48,940 nucleotides of DNA from Pantoea cypripedii. GTDB lineage: Bacteria > Pseudomonadota > Gammaproteobacteria > Enterobacterales > Enterobacteriaceae. Positions 1 to 6,892 of this stretch are shown here, piece by piece (the stretch's first letter is position 1; each line of letters begins with the position of its first letter). The notes beneath the pieces are model-generated. The model was given only the letters and a program-made list of their open reading frames with translations, ran no database searches and was not told where the DNA came from. Location of the stretch: assembly GCF_011395035.1 (NCBI RefSeq), contig NZ_CP024770.1, positions 641,336 to 690,275 on the forward strand, read 5' to 3'. A program made the translations under genes and the position numbers.

Positions 1-255
1 TGGTCGGAGGCTGACAACAATATCGCGGAAAACGCGCTGCGGACGGTGAGCCTGGGGCGGAAAAATTACCTGTTCTTCGGGTCAGACCACGGCGGGGATC
101 GTGGCGCGCAGCTGTACGGTTTAATCGGAAGCTGCCGGTTAAACGGCATCGATCCTGAACGTTATCTTCGCCATGTGCTGTCGGTAATCGCCGACTGGCC
201 GGTCAACCGCGTTGGTGAGTTACTGCCGTGGCGCGCCACCCTGCCCGGGGAATAA
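1..255 (+). CDS. IS66-family transposase (TnpC), C-terminal fragment
   Basis: The frame is open from base 1 and ends at a TAA at 253-255, giving the last 84 residues of a DDE transposase. The stretch WSEADNNIAENALR carries the glutamate-containing part of the catalytic region. The following SLGRKNYLFFGSDHGG and the tail around DPERYLRHVL are characteristic of IS66 TnpC. The full protein is normally about 500 residues, so most of it lies to the left of the window. There is no start codon in view and none is expected. Confidence 0.85.
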   Translation, partial: WSEADNNIAENALRTVSLGRKNYLFFGSDHGGDRGAQLYGLIGSCRLNGIDPERYLRHVLSVIADWPVNRVGELLPWRATLPGE

Positions 256-298
256 TCTCAGGGTCATCCTGTCAATACGGTTCTGACTGTACGCTTAC
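1..298 (+). mobile_element. Right end of an IS66-family insertion sequence (left part outside the window)
   Basis: The transposase tail is followed by a short non-coding stretch ending in cgcttac at 292-298, which matches the terminal inverted repeat pattern of IS66-family elements (GTAAGCG read from outside in). Immediately after it an open frame continues as the C-terminal part of a SRAP protein, so the element sits inside that gene. The left half and the target duplication cannot be seen here. The exact end is inferred from the terminal motif and the change of protein similarity. Confidence 0.75.
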
Positions 299-548
299 CG
301 TGATTGTCACGGCGGACAGTAATCAGGGCATGGTCGACATACACGATCGGCGTCCACTGGTACTTTATCCAGACGCAGTACGGGAATGGCTGAGTAATGA
401 AACACGTTCAGAACGTGCTGAAGAGATCATTTACCATGGTGTTCTTCCTGAATCAGCATTTGCCTGGCATCCGGTGAGTCGGGCTGTCGGCAATATACGT
501 AATTATGGGGAAAATCTAATAGCCAGAATTGAAAACCCGGAAATATGA
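299..548 (+). pseudogene. SRAP/YedK-family gene remnant, 5' part removed by the IS66 element
   Basis: About 82 C-terminal residues of a SOS-response-associated peptidase (SRAP, YedK/HMCES) domain are visible: VIVTADSNQG, then DIHDRRPLVL, then a tail with VSRAVGNIRN. In the family the catalytic Cys2 is at the extreme N-terminus and forms a thiazolidine link to abasic sites in single-stranded DNA; that part is missing here. The frame remains open back into the IS (an ATG at 228), so a chimeric ORF of 106 codons exists, but without the active-site cysteine it cannot be a working SRAP protein. SRAP genes are common on conjugative plasmids. Confidence 0.75.
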
Positions 549-612
549 CAGGAGCCTGTTGAACATACTCCTGTCCCCCTCTAATAACCTAACCCGAGCT
601 CATGCTTAAGAG

Positions 613-1242
613 TCATCGGCCGGGCCATACAGAACTGGAGTTTTCAGCGTTGGCCAACAACAGATACACCGATGAGGATTTGTCCCCGTCAGCAAGTCTA
701 CGACGCCATCCGCAACGGTTTAGCAGTTTATCCAGTCCTGCCAGGTTGCCAGTGAGTCTTGCTGTAAGAGGAGTAATTTGCTTTCCTTCACCATCGAACG
801 CGGTATTTAGTGAAGTTCGGGGCAGATAAATACCATTTACATTCTGGTTTATCGGTGCAGCGTTGCGCCCGGACCACTCTCTGTCACTGAGTTGCCGATA
901 TACCCATTTCATCTGTTTGGCTGTTTCGATCGCATAGGTCAGACGGAATAAATCATTCTGCTGTGTTAGGTCGCCGGTGCAGGAGCGCCAGAGATAATCG
1001 AGTTTATGCCGCAGCTTGGCTCTTGTTCCGAGCATCCTGCCCTGCTTCAGCAGCCATTGAATATCTGTTGCCACTTCTCGTGGGAAACGATGTTGTTTGA
1101 GAGCAGTCGCCAGCCAGCGTGTCAGAAAAATATTCTCCTGGGACTCGGAGCTTACCTGTCCGTCATGCCTGGCCAGCTCAAGAGCAACCAGAGCGCACCA
1201 TGCCAGATGCCCCGATTTCTCTGTCATCGATTCAGTAATCAC
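613..1242 (-). CDS. DUF2913-like hypothetical protein
   Basis: A 209-residue protein starting with GTG at 1242, chosen because GGAGGGG lies about six bases upstream. The N-terminal half (GHLAWCALVALELARHDG, then FLTRWLATALKQHRFPR) resembles, from memory, the DUF2913 family found on enterobacterial plasmids and islands. No catalytic motif or membrane segment is apparent; the protein is basic and probably cytoplasmic. The function of the family is unknown to me. It lies alone between the SRAP remnant and an immunity-like gene on the same strand, 63 bp apart. The family name is a moderate-confidence call; the gene itself is well supported by length, ribosome binding site and amino-acid composition. 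Confidence 0.65.
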   Translation of the reverse strand: MITESMTEKSGHLAWCALVALELARHDGQVSSESQENIFLTRWLATALKQHRFPREVATDIQWLLKQGRMLGTRAKLRHKLDYLWRSCTGDLTQQNDLFRLTYAIETAKQMKWVYRQLSDREWSGRNAAPINQNVNGIYLPRTSLNTAFDGEGKQITPLTARLTGNLAGLDKLLNRCGWRRRLADGDKSSSVYLLLANAENSSSVWPGR

Positions 1243-1305
1243 ACATTACCCCTCCCTGTAATTAACAACTGATCCAGTATTATCCCGGCTTATGCGCTGA
1301 CGGGT

Positions 1306-1632
1306 TTATTCATATTGAAAATCGATATCGATATTTTCCTCAGGAACATTCACGGTAATCATGCATCTGGTCCACATTGCCATACCCCTGTTCGTATTTT
1401 CTTCGATAAAAATGCGCTGTAACTCTCTTAATGAATCAGACAAGTCGGTTACGGCATGCGGATCAGGATCAAACCAGTCTGGTTCACTATCAGCATCCAG
1501 GTAATCGAATTCAAATTCACCACCGTCCTCTTCCGGAAATAGTGTTGCTTTTACGTACAGCTCGGTAGCATTGTCTGGACCACAGCTAAAAACGATTTGT
1601 CCGATTTTTTGATACAAATCTTCAATCTGCAT
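1306..1632 (-). CDS. YezG/DUF600-like immunity protein, orphan
   Basis: A 108-residue, strongly acidic protein (about a quarter Asp and Glu). It begins MQIEDLYQKIGQIV, a start typical of the YezG/DUF600 immunity family, which neutralises polymorphic nuclease toxins in Gram-positive and some Gram-negative bacteria. AAGGAAATATA precedes the ATG. The acidic character suits an inhibitor of a basic nuclease. No toxin gene with a matching C-terminal domain is present on either side, so it is an orphan here. It could also belong to another small acidic family; the assignment rests on the N-terminal pattern and composition. Confidence 0.5.
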   Translation of the reverse strand: MQIEDLYQKIGQIVFSCGPDNATELYVKATLFPEEDGGEFEFDYLDADSEPDWFDPDPHAVTDLSDSLRELQRIFIEENTNRGMAMWTRCMITVNVPEENIDIDFQYE

Positions 1633-2045
1633 TATATTTCCTTAAACAATTAATTCTGTTACCCGATCAATCTGCTGTGTATCGTATGGATGGGAGCGAT
1701 ATACTTAATCAACGAAAACAATCTTTCGTCATTCATCGTCGGAGAAACGGGATTTTATCATCATGAATGCTTTCCGACCTGGTTTACAGTCCTGAAACAA
1801 AGAAAATTACGTTTCCTTGCAGTACTTCAGATTTTTTCTGATATAAATAGTCCGGTTACAGAGTAACGAAGGTGATTTAAAGGACCCTCTAACGGACCAG
1901 AATAAAATCAGGCTTCTTGTCATTTATTGCGTTAACTACTACTTTTCTGTAATGTACCAGGTGTATACAATCCAATCAAAGCAGTCTTCATAATCATGAG
2001 GACATTATTAGTTGATTTTCTATAACCCAGATTCTGGAGACGGAC
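1633..2045. other. Intergenic region upstream of the H-NS-like gene
   Basis: No ORF with a convincing start or composition was found. It is moderately AT-rich with several T-runs (for example around 1830-1840). It must hold the divergent promoters for the immunity-like gene (left) and the hns-like gene (right). Long AT-rich leaders are usual for autoregulated hns genes; no specific operator could be picked out by eye. Confidence 0.4.
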
Positions 2046-2447
2046 ATGAGTGAGTCACTTAAAGCACTAAATAACATTCGTACACTGCGTGCGCAGGCTC
2101 GTGAGCTGGCACTGGTAGATCTTGAAGAAATGCTGGAAAAATTCAGTGTTGTTGTAGCTGAACGTCGTGAAGAAAGTCATGCAGAAGAAGCTGCTGTTCG
2201 CGAGAAAGAAGAGAAACTGGCTAAATATCGCGAGTTGCTTCTGGAAGAAGGTATTGATCCATCCGAATTGCTGGGAGCCCCGCAAGGTTCAGGCAAACCG
2301 CGTGCTAAACGTGCCCCTCGCCCGGCCAAGTATAAATATACCGATGAAAATGGCCAGGAAAAGAACTGGACTGGTCAGGGGCGTACTCCTGCACCAATCA
2401 AAGCTGCGATTGAGAATGGTAAATCTCTTGATGATTTTCTAATCTAA
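2046..2447 (+). CDS. hns: H-NS-family nucleoid-associated protein
   Basis: A 133-residue protein close to chromosomal H-NS in length (137). Residues 1-60 form the helical oligomerisation domain (SESLKALNNIRTLRAQAR). A basic linker with GKPRAKRAPRPAKY follows. The C-terminal DNA-binding domain carries the TGQGRTPAPI loop, which matches the Q/RGR minor-groove motif. GGAG lies seven bases before the ATG. Plasmid-borne H-NS proteins (such as Sfh) are thought to silence AT-rich plasmid genes and lower the fitness cost of the plasmid. It is monocistronic and followed by a strong intrinsic terminator. It is probably a plasmid paralogue rather than a captured chromosomal gene. Confidence 0.93.
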   Translation: MSESLKALNNIRTLRAQARELALVDLEEMLEKFSVVVAERREESHAEEAAVREKEEKLAKYRELLLEEGIDPSELLGAPQGSGKPRAKRAPRPAKYKYTDENGQEKNWTGQGRTPAPIKAAIENGKSLDDFLI

Positions 2448-2518
2448 TCTCCTGAAGTTAATGAGTTAGAAGCTAAGAACATCATCATCATTCCAGCTCA
2501 TAGATATATGTGGTGTTT

Positions 2519-2553
2519 GAATTAGCTCATTTCTGAGCTAATTCATTTTTCTT
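2519..2553 (+). terminator. Intrinsic terminator of the H-NS-like gene
   Basis: A perfect 11-bp stem (GAATTAGCTCA / TGAGCTAATTC) with a TTTC loop is followed by ATTTTTCTT. It lies 70 bp after the hns-like stop and right at the end of the convergent peptidase gene. Confidence 0.85.
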
Positions 2554-3349
2554 AACCGCGAACATGCCAATGGTTGCTTTCATCTAAAACAGTCAGCCCG
2601 GCATCCGTGGCAGCCTTTAGAAATTTTTGCTTATCATCTGCCGTCATATCATTACTTCGAATATCTGCCTGATTTCCATTTCTATGTTCTTTATGGGGAG
2701 GACCCCAATCCTGGTTTAAATCGAACCGACCTCCCCACTGAAGGCTGGCGTCGGTGATTGTCAGAGGTTTATTTGTTGCCTGGTTATATGCAGCTGCGCA
2801 ATGATTGAGTTTTTCAATCATTGTCTGAGTAGCCCAGTAGGGGGACGGATGAGCAGCAGTTGGCGTTTTCAATTTTAAACAGCTTGAGGATTGTATAGGC
2901 TGAAGTCCTTGTATCATTATTTCAATAAGATGTTCAATTACTGATGGTTTTGCAGTGCGAACTATCAGTCGCACACTACCACAAGTTTCAGAGGCTGTGT
3001 AAGTAGCCGGTACATTTTGAGGATAGCTCGATGGAAGGACTATCGTGGTAGGTGAGATTGCTCCAACCACTAACGGATCGTTTGTATTAGAGCCATGGAA
3101 ATGGCCTCCTGAGTCAGGAACCCGTTCCAGATTAATGGTTAATGTTCCTCCCGGAGGGCCATTAGCGTACCAGGTTAGAGCACCGCCGGGCACTACCTGT
3201 TTAATTTCTTTTTCTTCAAAACCATCCCCGATAGTTAATTTTACAGGAGTTAAAGATACGATAATCGCATCGGATGAAAAAACGCCCTGATTCAAGTTAA
3301 TAGGTTTGCTATATTTTCTGTTCTTTTTAGCTGGATTTGTTTTCTTCAT
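2552..3349 (-). CDS. LAS-type (M15/VanX-like fold) zinc metallopeptidase with an unusual N-terminal region
   Basis: A 265-residue protein. The C-terminal 70 residues carry the signature of LAS metallopeptidases, which cleave D-amino-acid-containing peptidoglycan peptides. H222 and D229 form the H-x6-D zinc motif (HRNGNQAD), and NHWHVRG supplies the last zinc histidine (H262) at the very end. The N-terminal 150 residues are beta-rich with a GGHFHGSNTNDP segment at about 81-92 and look like an immunoglobulin- or repeat-type domain. There is no clear signal peptide; the first 15 residues are very basic. Substrate is unknown: a wall-lytic enzyme, effector or toxin are all possible. It stands alone, convergent with the hns-like gene. 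Confidence 0.6.
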   Translation of the reverse strand: MKKTNPAKKNRKYSKPINLNQGVFSSDAIIVSLTPVKLTIGDGFEEKEIKQVVPGGALTWYANGPPGGTLTINLERVPDSGGHFHGSNTNDPLVVGAISPTTIVLPSSYPQNVPATYTASETCGSVRLIVRTAKPSVIEHLIEIMIQGLQPIQSSSCLKLKTPTAAHPSPYWATQTMIEKLNHCAAAYNQATNKPLTITDASLQWGGRFDLNQDWGPPHKEHRNGNQADIRSNDMTADDKQKFLKAATDAGLTVLDESNHWHVRG

Positions 3350-3729
3350 TGGTTAATCCCCCTTAGTTATTGTTCGACAATTCCTACTCAGGAAAACCGG
3401 ATTGATGATAAGTATTTACTATTTAAACTCAATACCCACGAAAAAACTAAGAGACAATTGTAATAGCTCAGTATTCCTACCTGCTATGCCACCTTATCCG
3501 GTCAGTGGATATTGACATGAATAATATAAGCATGATTTTCAAATGTGGTAAATTTGCTCAGATTAATTTTGGGATATCTTTCCCATTTAGAAGAATGGAG
3601 CTGGTCGCAGCCTTTCCCTGATAAGCCTGACCTCCTGTCAGCGATGATTTACTTAACGCTAAGCCCAACGCCCCGGTGAGCAGATTTTGTGGCGCCTGCG
3701 ACGCGAAATCAGTGATTTCCGGGGTCTTG

Positions 3730-3756
3730 CCTTTCCTGTTTTGTGAACAGGAAAGG
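3730..3756. repeat. Perfect 11-bp palindrome (hairpin)
   Basis: CCTTTCCTGTT and AACAGGAAAGG are separated by a TTGTG loop. No T-run follows on either strand, so it is not an obvious intrinsic terminator; a protein site or a single-strand structure is more likely. Confidence 0.7.
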
Positions 3757-3764
3757 TTAGAGGC

Positions 3765-3978
3765 TTAGTTACAACAGACATTAAGAGCTACTTAAAACAT
3801 ACGGGCCTGCGGCCCGGCGGGGCGGCCTGTCAATGGGCACTCGGAGTTTCAGGGTGCACGAGGGTGTTCCGAAAGGGCACTTCGCTCAGATTCAGCTCTG
3901 TGGTTTGTATGGAGGGGCTGGATGGTGGATTTTGGCAATGACGTTGAGTTAAAAGCGCCATTTGTTTGTTGTAACTAA
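3765..3978. repeat. 12-bp perfect inverted repeat with arms 190 bp apart
   Basis: TTAGTTACAACA at 3765-3776 is exactly complementary in orientation to TGTTGTAACTAA at 3967-3978. The same pair, at a similar spacing, is what I recall from the region after oriR in R1/R100-type IncFII replicons. The role is unknown; a replication-fork or resolution function is conceivable. Confidence 0.6.
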
Positions 3979-4020
3979 ATAGTGGGGGAATGTTTGAGCC
4001 CCGCCTGAAAAACGGAAAAG

Positions 4021-5016
4021 TTACCTTCGCTTTTCTAAATCGGCTAACGCATACATCCCCCGTTCGGCAACTGATGGTGATGTATCGGATGCTAATACTT
4101 TTGCTAATGTGAATGCTTCCTCACCAATATATTCTAACTCCCTGATTAGCATTTCACCTGCTATACGACGAACCATCGGAGAACGATCAATGATTGCCAT
4201 TTTTAAATTTTCAATAAAAGGTTTTGTTGTGTGTATCATTCGTTCATTCAAAACAGGAACAAGTCGTTGCTTTCCGTATACTTTGTCTATCCACTGCCAT
4301 GTCATTCCCTCAACCCAAACAAATTTACTTTCAAACTGGCAGCGATAAGCCTTTGCGCGCAAAGAGGGTTGAACTGATAGTTCTGCAATCTCTGTCAAAA
4401 AGGTATCTAACGCCTTGGTTCGGCCCGCTTGAGTGAATATTGCAGTAACAGGGCCCGAAGCGGATATCATAAGCCGCCTTTTAAGGGCGTTCGCTACTTT
4501 ATCCATTGTAATAATTTGCAGTACTACATGTTTTTCATCATCACCCATTCTTCCCCATGAATCCCAAAAGGGAAGCGTAAGGAACAAGACATCAACGACA
4601 GTTTCCGGATCTGTCAATTCAGCAATCCGTGGTAATGTATCACATGCTGCATTTCTTACCTGATTAACCCAGTCATTAAGTCTTCGGAATACTAAAGCAA
4701 GTAAAAAACTGTTTGGCGCCCCTGCTGCTAATGTCCTTAAAGCTCTCTCTCGTTTGTAGCCATCACCGTTACATAAATCCAGCCAACCAAGAGAACCCAT
4801 TGAATTGCTCTTTAGTTTGACGTTTGGAGCGAAAGATGAATAAATCGCCCCGCGGATCAAACGCTCCCATTCATCTAGCTTTTTTAGTTGCAGATTCGAG
4901 GTTACGGCAATGAATGTTGATATGTCAGGCCTAATCCGTTGATAAAAATTTTCGAAATCGAATGTTTTGTTTACAGCTGAGATTATTTCCTGTTGAAGAC
5001 TGTTTTGGGATTGCAT
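4021..5016 (-). CDS. HEAT-repeat-containing hypothetical protein
   Basis: A 331-residue, mostly helical protein without signal peptide or membrane segment. Helical-repeat character is seen in several segments such as WVNQVRNAACDTLPRIAEL (about 115-133) and DRSPMVRRIAGEMLIRELEY near 277-296, followed by SPSVAERGMYALADLEKR. These fit HEAT repeats, which act as protein-binding scaffolds. GGAAG lies upstream of the ATG. It is a monocistronic minus-strand gene lying downstream of the replicon. Base composition is lower in GC than the tra operon, suggesting a separate origin. No enzyme motif is visible; a scaffold or immune-type role would be guesswork. Confidence 0.6.
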   Translation of the reverse strand: MQSQNSLQQEIISAVNKTFDFENFYQRIRPDISTFIAVTSNLQLKKLDEWERLIRGAIYSSFAPNVKLKSNSMGSLGWLDLCNGDGYKRERALRTLAAGAPNSFLLALVFRRLNDWVNQVRNAACDTLPRIAELTDPETVVDVLFLTLPFWDSWGRMGDDEKHVVLQIITMDKVANALKRRLMISASGPVTAIFTQAGRTKALDTFLTEIAELSVQPSLRAKAYRCQFESKFVWVEGMTWQWIDKVYGKQRLVPVLNERMIHTTKPFIENLKMAIIDRSPMVRRIAGEMLIRELEYIGEEAFTLAKVLASDTSPSVAERGMYALADLEKRR

Positions 5017-5732
5017 AAGAAAACTTCCTGTTAAAATTTTATAACGTCTTCAAGACAATACAAAGTCGGCATAGCATACAACCAACTCATATTAGTCCTC
5101 ATACCACTTGTTAGCATACAGATTTCGCCCAAAAAATGGTTAAGTCTGCCTGGAATAGAATCGGTAAAATTATCAAAAACTTTAGCACTCTAAATCTCTA
5201 TCTATCAGATTTCTGAGCAATAGCAGTGATACTTTTCCCGGCGTTAAGACGTACTGCTATGGTTTGTTTTTGTTACTCACTCAGGGCGGGTGTGCGACAA
5301 AACGTCCTCCCCAGGCCCTTGCCCGGCCAATACCTGCCTGGATATCCACTCTTCAGCGCTATGTAAAGCACTGGTTGATGAACTCAGCATTGATGTTAAA
5401 CAGTGAGATGGCAAACGCGTCGCTTTAAACCTACTCTTCCCGTTTAATTATGCGTGGCACTGCAACTCCCCTTTCCGTCTGAATATCTTCTTTTCTTTTG
5501 ATCTTCTCTTTCTGACCTGAAGGTCAGGAATGTTTTGCGGCATACAGCGTCATCAGTTGCAGATTAGGTTATCTCTCCGTTTGCAGATAAGTGTGGGAAA
5601 GAGTCTGAAGCGTGCTGAATGACGACCCGATCCGCAGACAACACACATTTTTAGCACATTCGACTGAGCTGACATGAACCGGAACAAACAACTTCACCGC
5701 CAGTAAAGGCGGTAAATTCATAACAGTGAATA
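5017..5732. other. Region downstream of repA, probable oriR (vegetative origin)
   Basis: In IncFII replicons the RepA protein acts in cis on oriR located within a few hundred bases after the repA stop codon. This 716-bp non-coding stretch is at exactly that position. It contains a small hairpin (CTGACC / GGTCAG at 5512-5527) and AT-rich, pyrimidine-rich runs near 5480-5512. No perfect DnaA box was found, which weakens the call. The boundary and the initiation site cannot be placed from sequence alone. Confidence 0.4.
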
Positions 5733-6662
5733 TCAGTGAAGCGGTTCGGGCAGGGTTAGCTCGTATCTGAGTCCCAGTTCAAGCCGGTTAAGGTTCTGCC
5801 ACACCAGGCGATTAAAACTGTCGCTGTCCATATTAAACAGCTCGTGAGCGGGATATGTTCTGATTATCCACGCAGCCATTGCGTATCGCCTTTCATCCAG
5901 TGGCAGGCGTGCCAGGTGTTTCTTCTGCTTCCCGCGTAGCGCCCTTTCCCGCCGCTGACGCAAGGTGGCGATCCGTGCATTGTCGTACCACCGTTCGCGG
6001 GCTTCCCGGACTGAATCCCCGGTACCAGATTCGCTGCAACCCGCCGCCTCTGATGCCAGCCGGGCATTGCGCTGCGCCAGCAGCTTATCCATATTCACAC
6101 CGCACAGCTTCCAGAACAGGTCCGTCACTCTGATATTCCGCGGCAGCCAGTATTTCTCAACCGGATCCCACTCAAGCGCGGGCATTTCGGTAATGCCGAA
6201 GCGGGTAAATTCCTGGAACAGGCGTGACAGACGGGAAGGTTCTACGCGAGTCTCCGGAATGACGTTCCCGTTTTCATCTTTGGGACTCATGTCCTCTGCC
6301 AGCTGACCCACATTTGCCGTCACAATCCAGGTCGCCAGGTCGGTACGCTGAACCAGCAGCGGGAAGATGGCATCGATAAGGGCGGCTCGCTCACGGCGGA
6401 ACCTGCGCGTGCGCCCCGCCGCTTTGCGCAGAAAGACAAAAAAGGGATCGAGCGACACCCGTCGCCGCAGCCGCAGAGTCCCGGTGGCTTTATCTTTGAT
6501 TACCAGCTGGCGCATGGCGTGCCCCAGTTCCCCGGGCAGTGAACGGTAACTTTTGGGTGCGAACCACTCAGGAGAGGGGCACTTACATGCCGTGGAATGT
6601 GTGCCGCGATGGCGGCGATCAGGTCGCAACTGCGGCTCCGAAATAACCGTGACCTCACCCAC
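5733..6662 (-). CDS. repA: IncFII-family replication initiation protein RepA
   Basis: A 309-residue protein, within the usual size of IncFII-type RepA. The segment CKCPSPEWFAPKSYRSLPGELGHAM near the N-terminus and SLDPFFVFLRKAAGRTRRFR are typical of the RepA group of IncFII-like plasmids from Klebsiella, Yersinia and related hosts. A basic stretch RQRRERALRGKQKKH lies near 235-250. The start is GTG at 6662, chosen because it overlaps the stop of the tap leader ORF (GTGGGTGA), the arrangement used for translational coupling in this family. The product binds oriR and starts replication. Copy control would come from the antisense RNA upstream. It lies only 230 bp downstream of traI and on the same strand. 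Confidence 0.9.
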   Translation of the reverse strand: MGEVTVISEPQLRPDRRHRGTHSTACKCPSPEWFAPKSYRSLPGELGHAMRQLVIKDKATGTLRLRRRVSLDPFFVFLRKAAGRTRRFRRERAALIDAIFPLLVQRTDLATWIVTANVGQLAEDMSPKDENGNVIPETRVEPSRLSRLFQEFTRFGITEMPALEWDPVEKYWLPRNIRVTDLFWKLCGVNMDKLLAQRNARLASEAAGCSESGTGDSVREARERWYDNARIATLRQRRERALRGKQKKHLARLPLDERRYAMAAWIIRTYPAHELFNMDSDSFNRLVWQNLNRLELGLRYELTLPEPLH

Positions 6663-6726
6663 CGCAGCCTGCGCTTATGCTGCGCAGCCGGAGTCGATGC
6701 AGAAAACATTTCATTTTTTCTGGCAT
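6655..6726 (-). CDS. tap: RepA leader peptide (Tap)
   Basis: A 23-codon ORF beginning MPEKMKCFLHRLRL and ending SISAGCGG, closely resembling Tap leader peptides of IncFII replicons. GGGGAG lies ten bases before its ATG, just after a stable stem (CCGCACAGGT / ACCTGTGTGG in the transcript). Its TGA overlaps the repA GTG start. In the family, ribosomes translating tap open the structure that hides the repA start; antisense RNA binding upstream blocks tap translation. The gene is shorter than normal ORF-calling limits. Confidence 0.75.
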   Translation of the reverse strand: MPEKMKCFLHRLRLRSISAGCGG

Positions 6727-6743
6727 AAATTTATACTCCCCAC

Positions 6744-6833
6744 ACAGGTCAGCAGTACCTGTGCGGTTTACGTCAGCCCCGTTAATCTTCCAGGTCGCCA
6801 AACTCAGGAAAGATTTTCGGGGTTTTCCTTTTT
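6744..6833 (+). ncRNA. CopA/Inc-type antisense RNA controlling repA (approximate ends)
   Basis: Opposite the repA-tap leader the plus strand can form a long stem-loop: CCCCG at about 6777 with ATCTTCC, a loop containing CGCCAA (6796-6801), then GGAAAGAT and CGGGG, followed by TTTTCCTTTTT as a terminator. On the mRNA strand the loop displays TTGGCG, the U-turn type loop used for antisense recognition in IncFII, IncB and IncI replicons. A TATACT box at 6732-6737 could be the -10 element; the matching -35 is poor. Ends are inferred. The name CopA follows R1; I do not claim sequence identity. Confidence 0.6.
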
Positions 6834-6892
6834 CTGGCTCCGGCACGTTAATGCCATCCCAGCTCCCTGCCACCTTCGGGTGTGGCCCGCCC

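Larger units (their letters stand above)
3350..4020. other. Non-coding region with strong inverted repeats, IncFII-ori-like
   Basis: No plausible gene was found in about 670 bp. From 3730 onward it is densely structured: an 11-bp palindrome, two arms of a 12-bp inverted repeat about 190 bp apart, and a GC-rich core (about 3803-3830). From memory, the paired TTAGTTACAACA / TGTTGTAACTAA sequences and the motif GAGGGGCT next to TGTGGTTT recall the stretch downstream of oriR in IncFII plasmids. If correct, this is a part of the replicon separated from the rest by the HEAT-repeat gene. Confidence 0.45.

Noticed and set aside
5864..5872. DnaA-box-like TTATCCACG
   Set aside because: One mismatch and inside the repA coding sequence; probably chance.
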